A stretch of DNA of 64,000 nucleotides from Flavobacterium sp. (GTDB lineage: Bacteria > Bacteroidota > Bacteroidia > Flavobacteriales > Flavobacteriaceae): positions 56,503-120,502 of the forward strand of contig JAHEHJ010000007.1 in assembly GCA_024644655.1 (NCBI GenBank), read 5' to 3'. A program made the translations under genes and the position numbers. The notes beneath the pieces were generated by a model, which searched no databases, was not told the origin of the DNA, and was given only the letters and a program-made list of their open reading frames with translations. Below are positions 15,380 through 23,129 of the stretch, one piece after another. Every line of letters begins with the position of its first letter. Position 1 is the stretch's first letter.

Positions 15380-16027
15380 ATGTCTTTTTCATTACATCAC
15401 TTAGTCCGCGAACCCAAAGTCAAACTGGATAAAAACCCATTGCTACTATTGCTACACGGATATGGTAGTAATGAAGAAGATTTATTTTCGTTTGCGCAAG
15501 AGCTACCGGACACCTATTATATTGTTGCAGCCCGTGCCCCCTATGATTTGATGTATGGAAGCTATGCCTGGTATGCCATTAACTTTGATGCGGATGAAAA
15601 CAAATTCTCCGATATCCCACAAGCCCAAGAATCCAGAGATGTAGTGGTACGTTTTATAGATGAATTAGTCGCACACTATCCTATTGACGCACAAGAAGTA
15701 ACGTTAATTGGTTTTAGCCAAGGCTCTATTTTAAGTTATGCTGTTGCCCTATCCTATCCAGAAAAAATAAAAGGAGTGGTGGCCATGAGTGGCTATTGGA
15801 ATCCCGAAATTGCGGTGCCTAATTTTGCCCAAAAGGATGCCTCTAAATTGCACTTCTTTGTGTCCCATGGTACGTCAGACCAAGTAATACCCGTGGAATG
15901 GGCGCGCAAATCAGTGCCAGCATTAGAGCAATTTGGTATAACTATAGAATACAAAGAATACCCTGTAGGACATGGGGTTTCCCCACAAAACTTTTTTGAT
16001 TTTAGAAACTGGTTGCAGAAGCACTAA
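15380..16027 (+). CDS. Alpha/beta hydrolase, carboxylesterase/phospholipase family
   Basis: 215 residues. LLLHGYGSNEEDL (oxyanion side), the nucleophile elbow GFSQGS (~120) and a C-terminal GHGVSPQNFFDFRNWL place it in the carboxylesterase/phospholipase (YpfH-like) group; Asp is expected in SDQVIP. No signal peptide, so cytoplasmic. Last gene of the 11880-16027 operon. Substrate not predictable. Confidence 0.88.
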   Translation: MSFSLHHLVREPKVKLDKNPLLLLLHGYGSNEEDLFSFAQELPDTYYIVAARAPYDLMYGSYAWYAINFDADENKFSDIPQAQESRDVVVRFIDELVAHYPIDAQEVTLIGFSQGSILSYAVALSYPEKIKGVVAMSGYWNPEIAVPNFAQKDASKLHFFVSHGTSDQVIPVEWARKSVPALEQFGITIEYKEYPVGHGVSPQNFFDFRNWLQKH

Positions 16028-16052
16028 ACAAGTAGTGCCGCTCTAAGGTTTT

Positions 16053-16541
16053 TTATTCCTCTGAAGTACCCGATACTTTTTTACCCAATTCTCCATCGCC
16101 AGAGTATTGGATAACCGTATCTTGTTTGAGGATATATCCTGCTTTTTGGAGTTCCAATTGCCAATTTTGATACTGCCAAGGTAAGCCCTTAGTTTTTCGG
16201 GTTAGGACAATGGACGTACTTTCATTGGGAAGGAAAACTTCTGCTTGATTTGAATCTTCACTAAATAATAGAAACGCACTCAACGATTCATCTTCGTTTT
16301 CAGGTTGAGCAATAGGATTTAATTGAAGTCCGGTATAGCCCTTAATACACTCTTTATTGATTTTAGACCAAATATACCCAGCAGATGCCAAACAGCCATT
16401 TTCGTCTTTATCATTAACGCCTGTAGAATCTTTAACTGCAGAATTCAATTCAACATCTGTAGATTCCTTTTCATTTTTATCGGTCAATTTACAAGAAGCA
16501 ATTCCAAGACAAATGACAATAAGGATACTAATTTTTTTCAT
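16053..16541 (-). CDS. Hypothetical lipoprotein
   Basis: 162 residues. The signal MKKISILIVICLGIASCKL has a lipidated Cys17. A short Cys-containing segment (GCLASAGYIWSKINKECI) resembles a disulfide-linked loop seen in several small flavobacterial lipoproteins. Otherwise unknown. It lies 22 bases after the 16564 gene in a likely three-gene operon with the metallo-hydrolase. Confidence 0.7.
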   Translation of the reverse strand: MKKISILIVICLGIASCKLTDKNEKESTDVELNSAVKDSTGVNDKDENGCLASAGYIWSKINKECIKGYTGLQLNPIAQPENEDESLSAFLLFSEDSNQAEVFLPNESTSIVLTRKTKGLPWQYQNWQLELQKAGYILKQDTVIQYSGDGELGKKVSGTSEE

Positions 16542-16563
16542 GGTACTAAATACGATTAAGAGT

Positions 16564-17055
16564 CTAATTTAATTCTTTGGGATACAAATAAGTATCCATC
16601 GTTTGGAATGAAACGGTTTGATCTTCGTTGATGAAATATTTAATCAATACTTCACCCCATATTTGGCCATTGCTATAATTAGCAATTATCCACCGATGAT
16701 TGAGTATTTTCATTGAATTGATAATATACTTTTGGTCCCCCATTTTAGGTTGATCGGTATATTTATTTCCTTCAGGATCATCGTTATAAGCCAAAAGGGC
16801 TTGCTTAACGCGCTCTTGAAATAATTTTAAATCATTTTGATTCAAATAATTTTGGGCTCTATCATTATTCTCTAGTGAGAATACATTGGCATCCATTAAA
16901 TCATTCTTCAATACCGTAACACTATCTTTTAAACGAGTATTAGAATCTGTGGTTAACTGCATTTCCGTAGCATTTTTTACCGCAAAATATTTATAGGTAA
17001 ACACATTCATCAATACCGCAATGATAAACAAATATAAAAACAAGGACTTTCTCAT
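16564..17055 (-). CDS. Hypothetical membrane-anchored protein
   Basis: 163 residues with one N-terminal helix (~5-25) and a soluble domain. No motif recognised. Its ATG follows the metallo-hydrolase stop by one base, so the two are co-translated. Probably a periplasmic protein held by its signal anchor. Confidence 0.7.
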   Translation of the reverse strand: MRKSLFLYLFIIAVLMNVFTYKYFAVKNATEMQLTTDSNTRLKDSVTVLKNDLMDANVFSLENNDRAQNYLNQNDLKLFQERVKQALLAYNDDPEGNKYTDQPKMGDQKYIINSMKILNHRWIIANYSNGQIWGEVLIKYFINEDQTVSFQTMDTYLYPKELN

Positions 17056-17056
17056 A

Positions 17057-17830
17057 CTAGTATATAGTTATTTTTAAATTATCGTGAGCTAAATATACAT
17101 TATCGGGCAACCGTTTAGAGACTTCTTCATGATATCCCATATGATGACTGATGTGGGTTAGATAGGCTTTTTCCGGTTGTATCAAATGTATAAAATCTAA
17201 TGCTTCTTGCAAATTAAAATGTGAATGATGTGATTCTTCGTGTAAGGCATTAACAACCAATACCTTTACCCCTCTCATTTTTTCATATTCCTCAGGAGCC
17301 ATAGTCTTTACATCAGTCAAATACACAAAATCCCGAATCCGGTATCCAAAAACTTGCAGATTGGCATGAGACGCATTAATGGGAATAATAGTCGTGGAAC
17401 CAAGTTCAAAAGATTCATTATTGACTACCGCTATGGGGTGTACACTAGGGGCCCCTGGGTATTTGTTTTCTGTTTCAAAGATGTAATCGTATCGTTGGGC
17501 AAGATTATTCAATACCCGAGTATGAGCATACACCGGTATGGCTTTGCTTTGTCTAAAAAAGAACGGCCGTATATCGTCCAAGCCAGCGGTGTGATCAGAA
17601 TGCTCATGGGTAAACAAGATTGCATCAAGTTTGGGACAACCCGACTCCAACATTTGTGCTCTAAAATCGGGGCCACAATCAATGACAATAGAATAATCAT
17701 CCCATGTGATCCATACGGAAACTCGTAATCTTTTATCTTTTGAATCGGTACTGGTGCATACTCCATGGTGACATCCTATCACGGGAATACCTTGTGAAGT
17801 ACCGGTTCCTAAAAAATATACTTGCATCAT
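17057..17830 (-). CDS. MBL-fold metallo-hydrolase (PhnP-like)
   Basis: 257 residues. The start GTGTSQGIPVIGCHHGVCTS and LFTHEHSDHTAGLDDIRPF (H-x-H-x-D-H, two-metal site) are those of the PhnP/lipoate-type MBL phosphodiesterase-like group; DCGPDFR and THISHHMGYH supply further ligands. Cytoplasmic. Two neighbouring ATG codons (17830 and 17827) could start it. Heads the operon with two uncharacterised genes. Confidence 0.88.
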   Translation of the reverse strand: MMQVYFLGTGTSQGIPVIGCHHGVCTSTDSKDKRLRVSVWITWDDYSIVIDCGPDFRAQMLESGCPKLDAILFTHEHSDHTAGLDDIRPFFFRQSKAIPVYAHTRVLNNLAQRYDYIFETENKYPGAPSVHPIAVVNNESFELGSTTIIPINASHANLQVFGYRIRDFVYLTDVKTMAPEEYEKMRGVKVLVVNALHEESHHSHFNLQEALDFIHLIQPEKAYLTHISHHMGYHEEVSKRLPDNVYLAHDNLKITIY

Positions 17831-17927
17831 AGCACGGTTTTTGATACGAAATCAATAAAGTTATTAATTAAACTTAAATTTACACAAAAATAGACTTAAT
17901 TATCCTTTAATAAAATAGCTATTTTAC

Positions 17928-17935
17928 TAACTTTG
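17928..17935 (+). promoter_or_regulatory. Bacteroidota -7 box
   Basis: TAACTTTG, 19 bases before ATG 17954. It overlaps the TTG start of the ORF track (17933) and supports the downstream ATG. Confidence 0.7.
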
Positions 17936-17953
17936 CAATGTTTACACACATTT

Positions 17954-19420
17954 ATGAATAATATAGTTTCACACATAAAATTAAAGGGCGATAAAGCTAT
18001 CGAACAGATACCTCCTATCAAGGATAAAGCTTTACGTATTAACCTTAATGAAAACATTTACGGAACCTTTGCAGAGATTGGTGCAGGTCAAGAAACGGTA
18101 AGACATTTTTTTAGAGCGGGTGGTTCTTCAGGAACTATTGCCAAAGCTATGTCTGCCTATGACAAAGATTTTAGTGATGCGATATACGGCGTTGAAGATG
18201 ATGGACGGTATGTAACAGAAAGTCGATTAAAAAAAATGCTTTCTCACGAAGTGCAATTAATTGAACAACGATTAAAGAGAGACAAGCATCCTAATAAAAT
18301 ATTCTTTAGTTATGCCAATACGGTAGCTACTATAGATTTTGCCAAACAATTCAAAGGACATGGCTGGGTAGGTATTAAATACCAAGTAGAACCGGATGAA
18401 GATTATAATGAAATTATACTACACATTCGTTTTAAAGAAACAGATGCCAAACTCCAACAAGAAACTTTAGGTATTCTAGGCGTAAATCTTATTTATGGTG
18501 CCTATTACAAGTATAATGATCCTAAAAAATTATTACGCTATTTGTATGACCATTTAGATAAAGACCAATTAGAGATTGATACCATCAACTTTTCTGGACC
18601 TCGTTTTGCCAATGTCGACAATCGATTAATGAGTTTACAATTGGTTAAGAATGGCATGACCGATGCCGTAATGTTTGGACCAGACGGGAAAAACATCTTA
18701 CCGGCTGCTATTTTATACAAGAAAAACATTTTGGCCCTACGTGGAAGTTTCCGTCCCGTTACTCAGGTCAACATCGATATGTATGAGAAATCATTGAAGA
18801 TGTTCTTAGAAGAAAGCAAAGTAGAAAAAGACAATGCTTTAGTTATTTTTGAAATCACCTTATCCAATTTACGTTCTGAAGGAGAGATTGACGAACGAGA
18901 CTTTATGGATAGAGCCGAACTTTTATGTTCACTTGGCCAAACAGTAATGATTTCAAACTTCCAAGAATATTATAAAGTAGTGGAATACTTCTCTAGCTAT
19001 ACGAAAGCCCGTATGGGATTAGCTATGGGAGTTAATAATCTTGTAGACATATTTGATGAGAAATACTACCGTCATTTGAGTGGAGGTATTTTAGAAGCAT
19101 TTGGTAAACTATTCTATAGAGATTTAAAAGTATTTTTATATCCTATGGAAGAAGAAAATGGAGATGTTATCACTTCCCAAAATCTTAAGGTTCATCCACG
19201 AATGAAAGAGTTGTATAAATTCTTTGCTTACAATGGTAAAGTAGTTGATATCACCGATTTTGATAAAAATCACCTTAAAATATTCTCTCGTGAAGTATTA
19301 AAAATGATTAATAATGGTACTCCTGGTTGGGAAACAATGCTTCCAAAAGGTATAGCCGAAATCATAAAGCAACACCAGTTATTTGGATATGACCCGAATA
19401 AAGTTTTAGAAAACGTATAA
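17954..19420 (+). CDS. Large conserved flavobacterial protein of unknown function
   Basis: 488 residues from ATG 17954. No signal peptide, no helices, no P-loop. I recall close homologues across Bacteroidota that carry inconsistent names (TonB-dependent receptor, nicotinate-nucleotide adenylyltransferase), neither supported by this sequence. Distinct segments are NENIYGTFAEIGAGQETVRH, GHGWVGIKYQ and SGGILEAFGKLFYRDL. Probably a cytoplasmic enzyme or structural protein. Monocistronic, own promoter and terminator. Confidence 0.85.
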   Translation: MNNIVSHIKLKGDKAIEQIPPIKDKALRINLNENIYGTFAEIGAGQETVRHFFRAGGSSGTIAKAMSAYDKDFSDAIYGVEDDGRYVTESRLKKMLSHEVQLIEQRLKRDKHPNKIFFSYANTVATIDFAKQFKGHGWVGIKYQVEPDEDYNEIILHIRFKETDAKLQQETLGILGVNLIYGAYYKYNDPKKLLRYLYDHLDKDQLEIDTINFSGPRFANVDNRLMSLQLVKNGMTDAVMFGPDGKNILPAAILYKKNILALRGSFRPVTQVNIDMYEKSLKMFLEESKVEKDNALVIFEITLSNLRSEGEIDERDFMDRAELLCSLGQTVMISNFQEYYKVVEYFSSYTKARMGLAMGVNNLVDIFDEKYYRHLSGGILEAFGKLFYRDLKVFLYPMEEENGDVITSQNLKVHPRMKELYKFFAYNGKVVDITDFDKNHLKIFSREVLKMINNGTPGWETMLPKGIAEIIKQHQLFGYDPNKVLENV

Positions 19421-19424
19421 ATAT

Positions 19425-19456
19425 AAAAAGCCAAGATAAACATCTTGGCTTTTTTG
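19425..19456. terminator. Bidirectional terminator
   Basis: AAAAAGCCAAGAT/ATCTTGGCTTTTT, shared by convergent genes 17954 and 19458. Confidence 0.9.
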
Positions 19457-19457
19457 T

Positions 19458-19910
19458 TTATTTCAACAATTGTGCGGTATGGTCTTTTGTTTTTACTTCC
19501 CGAATCACTTCTTCAATGATACCTTGTTCATCAATCACAAAAGTAACTCGATGGATTCCATCATAAGTACGACCTAAGAATTTTTTAGGCCCCCAAACCC
19601 CAAAGGCTTCTATAACCGATTTATCATCATCGGCCAACAATGGAAAAGGGAATTTGTATTTGTTTTTAAAATTAGACTGGGATTTGGCATTATCTGCACT
19701 CACACCTAAAATCGCATAATTCTGAGATTGAAAACGCTCAAAATTATCTCTTAGATTACACGCTTCTGCTGTACAACCCGGAGTATTTGCTTTTGGATAA
19801 AAGAAAACTACTAACTTCTTTCCTTTATAATCTGCTAATGAATGTACAATGCCATCTTGATCTTTTGCCGAAAACTGAGGAGCATTATCCCCTTTTTGTA
19901 AATGTATCAT
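19458..19910 (-). CDS. bcp: Thioredoxin-dependent peroxiredoxin, Bcp/PrxQ type
   Basis: 150 residues. GDNAPQFSAKDQDG and KLVVFFYPKANTPGCTAEACNLRD give peroxidatic Cys46 and resolving Cys51 of the atypical 2-Cys PrxQ class. C-terminal YDGIHRVTFVIDEQG is standard. It reduces peroxides in the cytoplasm with thioredoxin. Monocistronic, divergent from the endonuclease III gene. Confidence 0.95.
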   Translation of the reverse strand: MIHLQKGDNAPQFSAKDQDGIVHSLADYKGKKLVVFFYPKANTPGCTAEACNLRDNFERFQSQNYAILGVSADNAKSQSNFKNKYKFPFPLLADDDKSVIEAFGVWGPKKFLGRTYDGIHRVTFVIDEQGIIEEVIREVKTKDHTAQLLK

Positions 19911-19989
19911 ATTTTTTAAATTAGAATATTTATCTAGTAACTTTGTAAAGGTAAACGAGTACTTACTACTACTCTATAAAAATACGAAA

Positions 19990-20664
19990 ATGACCAAACA
20001 AGAGCGTGCAACATTTGTTATAAATACGTTAAAAGAATACTACCCCGAAATTCCCATACCATTAAACCATAAAGACCCTTACACTTTATTAATTGCCGTT
20101 TTATTGTCAGCCCAATGTACAGACGTTCGCGTGAATCAAATTACACCACTTTTATTTGCCAAAGCAGATAATCCGTATGACATGGTAAAATTAAGTATCG
20201 AAGAAATTAAAGCTATTATTCGTCCGTGTGGATTATCACCTATGAAGTCCAAAGGTATATATGGCTTATCTCAAATCTTACTAGACAAACACAACGGAGA
20301 AGTGCCTCAAAGTTTTGAAGCCCTAGAAGAATTACCTGCTGTAGGTCATAAAACTGCTAGTGTAGTGATGTCACAAGCTTTTGGAGTACCAGCATTTCCT
20401 GTAGACACTCATATTCACCGATTATTATACCGATGGAATTTGAGCTCCGGAAAGAATGTGGTCCAAACAGAAAAGGATGCTAAAGCCATTTTTCCAAAAC
20501 ACCTATGGAATGAACTCCATTTACAAATTATTTGGTATGGTAGAGAATATTCTCAAGCTCGTGGATGGGACATAGAAAAAGACATTATAACTAAAACTAT
20601 AGGTAGAAAGAGTGTTTTAAATGAATACCATCTTTCTAAAAACAAAAAAAGCTTATCCAAATAA
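19990..20664 (+). CDS. nth: Endonuclease III-like DNA glycosylase without Fe-S cysteines
   Basis: 224 residues. Helix-hairpin-helix LEELPAVGHKTASVV carries the nucleophile Lys121; catalytic Asp139 lies in VDTHIHRL. The usual C-terminal C-x6-C-x2-C-x5-C iron-sulfur motif is absent: after YGREYSQARGWD there is no Cys, and the protein has only Cys43 and Cys80. It should still excise oxidised pyrimidines, in the manner of cluster-free EndoIII relatives. Its last codons form part of the downstream terminator. Confidence 0.92.
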   Translation: MTKQERATFVINTLKEYYPEIPIPLNHKDPYTLLIAVLLSAQCTDVRVNQITPLLFAKADNPYDMVKLSIEEIKAIIRPCGLSPMKSKGIYGLSQILLDKHNGEVPQSFEALEELPAVGHKTASVVMSQAFGVPAFPVDTHIHRLLYRWNLSSGKNVVQTEKDAKAIFPKHLWNELHLQIIWYGREYSQARGWDIEKDIITKTIGRKSVLNEYHLSKNKKSLSK

Positions 20665-20677
20665 GGATAAGCTTTTT
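20646..20677. terminator. Bidirectional terminator overlapping the nth stop
   Basis: AAAAAGCTTATCC/GGATAAGCTTTTT; the nth stop codon lies in the loop. It also serves the convergent gene at 20696. Confidence 0.88.
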
Positions 20678-20695
20678 GTATAATTTTAATATAAA

Positions 20696-21721
20696 TTATA
20701 AAGATGCAGTAGCTGTAGATTGCATACTATTATAAACTACTTGAGATATTTCACCAATTACTTGTGATAACTTTTTGTTTTCTTTACCACGTGTCATAAT
20801 GGTTAATAAATAAGGCTTATTATCTAGATAAACAATCCCAGATTCATGCAATTGTTTGTCAATATTAGTTCCTGATTCACCAAATTTATGTGCAATACGA
20901 GTATGAGCAGGTAATCCTTTAACAATACCATCTTTAAATTCACATTGGGACAATAATTCTCCAGCAAATTCAGAATCCTCTACATTCAAATAACCTGCAT
21001 TATAGATAGCTCTCATAAAATAGGAATACTCTTTGGTTGTAAATTGATATTGAGTTGCGTAAATATTAGGAACAGCCAATCCTACATCTGAAAATAGTTT
21101 TTGGAGAATTTTAGGATTCATATTGCTTTCTAATAATATAGTAGCGTTATTATCGGAATACTTAATCATATAAGTAAGTAACTCTCTAACCGTATAGCTT
21201 TGACCTAATTGAATTGTTTTATTCGTATACGCTACATTTTTACCATCATCAACTTTCTTATTGTATACAATTGTTTTATTTAAATACCCTGGATTAATCT
21301 CATTCATTTTTAAGATGGCAATAAGTACAGGAACTTTAAACAAGGAACCTGGATCAAACTTATCATTTTCATTGATACACATCCATTCGTTGTGCTGATA
21401 TTCTCTTAAATAAACTGAAGCATTAGTTAAGTCACCTGTAGCTTTATATTTATCAATAACACTAATTACTTGTTGCTTAACACCTATTAATTGTTCCGAT
21501 TCACATTCTTCATCTACAAACATCAATGGCCTAATAAATTTAAAACCATTCATTCTTTTAATATTGTAATTACAAGAATATGAAGAAGTTGAACTGTTTT
21601 TTTGCTCTTCCATTTGATATGACTTCCATAAATTGGTTATAGTGAAAGTTATTGCAATAGTAAGAGTAGAAAAAAACAAGGCGTGTAATAGAGAAAATCT
21701 CTTGTTTTTAAATGAAATCAT
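20696..21721 (-). CDS. Class A beta-lactamase-like serine hydrolase, membrane-anchored
   Basis: 341 residues. An N-terminal helix (~10-30) probably anchors it. The S-x-x-K motif is S126-LFK129, SDN is S189-D-N (KYSDNNAT), and the third motif reads HKFGESG, so KFG replaces the KTG/KSG of true beta-lactamases. The acylation half is therefore intact, but I cannot identify the deacylating Glu. It belongs to the beta-lactamase2 (PF13354-like) group; a peptidoglycan or esterase role is as likely as drug resistance. Confidence 0.85.
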   Translation of the reverse strand: MISFKNKRFSLLHALFFSTLTIAITFTITNLWKSYQMEEQKNSSTSSYSCNYNIKRMNGFKFIRPLMFVDEECESEQLIGVKQQVISVIDKYKATGDLTNASVYLREYQHNEWMCINENDKFDPGSLFKVPVLIAILKMNEINPGYLNKTIVYNKKVDDGKNVAYTNKTIQLGQSYTVRELLTYMIKYSDNNATILLESNMNPKILQKLFSDVGLAVPNIYATQYQFTTKEYSYFMRAIYNAGYLNVEDSEFAGELLSQCEFKDGIVKGLPAHTRIAHKFGESGTNIDKQLHESGIVYLDNKPYLLTIMTRGKENKKLSQVIGEISQVVYNSMQSTATASL

Positions 21722-21765
21722 AGGCTTAGAATTTTAGGTAATACTTTGGGTTTTTAATCACATCA

Positions 21766-21773
21766 CAAAAATA
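21766..21773 (-). promoter_or_regulatory. Bacteroidota -7 box of the serine hydrolase gene
   Basis: TATTTTTG on the minus strand, 45 bases before the ATG at 21721. Confidence 0.5.
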
Positions 21774-21936
21774 ACGAATAATTTATATCATATCCTCAAA
21801 ACACCCTTATATTTTTAAGGCTATTCATAGAATTTCACAATTACATAATGTATAGTCAATACAAGTACACATTACTATTTGAATACCAATTTATTAATTT
21901 GAATATCGATTTAATTGAAATGAAACAAAATAGTAA

Positions 21937-22446
21937 TTAAGGCATTTTTATAATTTTACTTTCATCGATATGCAACGCTTTAATCACGGCCTTGTAATCG
22001 GAAAGATTTACTTTGCTTTGTTTTCCGAAATATCCTGGCACAATAACGACACGGATTACTTGATTCAATCGATAATCTGGTGAAATAGAAGCTAAATCAT
22101 AACCACTCATTGTAACTTGTGTGTCATATCGGGTAAAATCAAAATCATATTTAAAATCAAGAGTTCCATCATCAAAGAAGTAGGTTTCTGGTAGTGGTTT
22201 CCATATATCTTCACCTTGTGTAACCCCTGATAAGCGATAGGCCAATACCATATCTGAAGAGTAGATGGTGTGTGGGTAGGATAGTAATACACTAAAATTA
22301 TTATTAGTTGTGAAATTTACATTGGTATTGTATTCAAAAACTTCACTGATAGTATCATTATCTACTGGGACAGTGGTTGTATCTCTTGAACAACTTTGAA
22401 GCATTGCTATGCTGCCAAAAGCGATAAAAAGGATTAATTTTTTCAT
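21937..22446 (-). CDS. Hypothetical lipoprotein
   Basis: 169 residues. The signal MKKLILFIAFGSIAMLQSCSRD has a lipidated Cys19. The rest is beta-rich (NVNFTTNNNFSVLLSYP) and without a motif I know. Monocistronic, divergent from the 48-aa gene at 22537. Confidence 0.7.
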   Translation of the reverse strand: MKKLILFIAFGSIAMLQSCSRDTTTVPVDNDTISEVFEYNTNVNFTTNNNFSVLLSYPHTIYSSDMVLAYRLSGVTQGEDIWKPLPETYFFDDGTLDFKYDFDFTRYDTQVTMSGYDLASISPDYRLNQVIRVVIVPGYFGKQSKVNLSDYKAVIKALHIDESKIIKMP

Positions 22447-22524
22447 GATTATAATTTTTTATGGGTTCCTAATGTAAAGGTCTATCCAATATTAATGCCA
22501 AAAATTAAATTTAACAAAATTTTG

Positions 22525-22532
22525 TACTTTTG
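22525..22532 (+). promoter_or_regulatory. Bacteroidota -7 box of the 22537 gene
   Basis: TACTTTTG, only 5 bases before the ATG, so the message is nearly leaderless. Confidence 0.55.
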
Positions 22533-22536
22533 AACC

Positions 22537-22683
22537 ATGGGAAGAAATAACGAAAAAAACATCAAGGCTCATAATGACAAGCTTCATAAAGCCCAAGATA
22601 AAGCAAAAAGCAAAAAAGTGGCTAGAGCTGAACAATTAAAAGCAATTGTAAAAAAATTCAAAGAGAGTAACTCTAATCAATAA
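22537..22683 (+). CDS. Very small Lys-rich protein (48 aa), not in ORF track
   Basis: Reads MGRNNEKNIKAHNDKLHKAQ, then Lys/Ala-rich to ESNSNQ. It is basic, helix-forming and without Cys. Its stop abuts the next gene (TAATATG), so it is translated with the YchJ-like gene. The promoter box, the ATG and the tight coupling support coding. I do not know its function; a nucleic-acid-binding role would fit the charge. Confidence 0.65.
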   Translation: MGRNNEKNIKAHNDKLHKAQDKAKSKKVARAEQLKAIVKKFKESNSNQ

Positions 22684-22684
22684 T

Positions 22685-23062
22685 ATGAAATCGTGTTACT
22701 GTGGTTCATCCCTATCCTTTGATAATTGTTGCCAAAAATACATCAAGGGTTCTCTAAAAGCTCCGACGGCAGAAGCTCTCATGCGATCTCGTTATAGCGC
22801 TTTTGCCTCAACAGCTATCGATTACTTAATTGAAACCACATATCACTCAACTCGGAAATCACTAAAGAAACAAGAGCTTTCACTTTGGAGCACATCTAAC
22901 CATTGGATTAAACTAGAAGTTCTTGAAACTACAGAATCAACAGTACGATTCAAAGCGTATTATTTAGATAAGCAACTTGTACCCCATATCCATCATGAGT
23001 TTTCCACTTTTATTTATGAAGAAGGAATATGGTATTATGAAAATGGGGCTTTTATGGATTAA
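22685..23062 (+). CDS. YchJ-family SEC-C motif protein
   Basis: 125 residues. The N-terminal CYCGSSLSFDNCCQKYIKG is the Cys-rich SEC-C zinc knuckle, followed by PTAEALMRSRYSAFA, the YchJ signature. It probably binds zinc; role unknown. Directly preceded by the 48-aa gene. Confidence 0.92.
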   Translation: MKSCYCGSSLSFDNCCQKYIKGSLKAPTAEALMRSRYSAFASTAIDYLIETTYHSTRKSLKKQELSLWSTSNHWIKLEVLETTESTVRFKAYYLDKQLVPHIHHEFSTFIYEEGIWYYENGAFMD

Positions 23063-23089
23063 TATAGTTTCAGAAAAGAAATACATAAA

Positions 23090-23115
23090 AAAAGCCCTTA
23101 GTTAAGGGCTTTTAA
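23090..23115. terminator. Bidirectional terminator
   Basis: AAAAGCCCTTA-GT-TAAGGGCTTTT, between the convergent YchJ-like and IcmF genes. Confidence 0.9.
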
Positions 23116-23129
23116 TTTTATATTAAATA

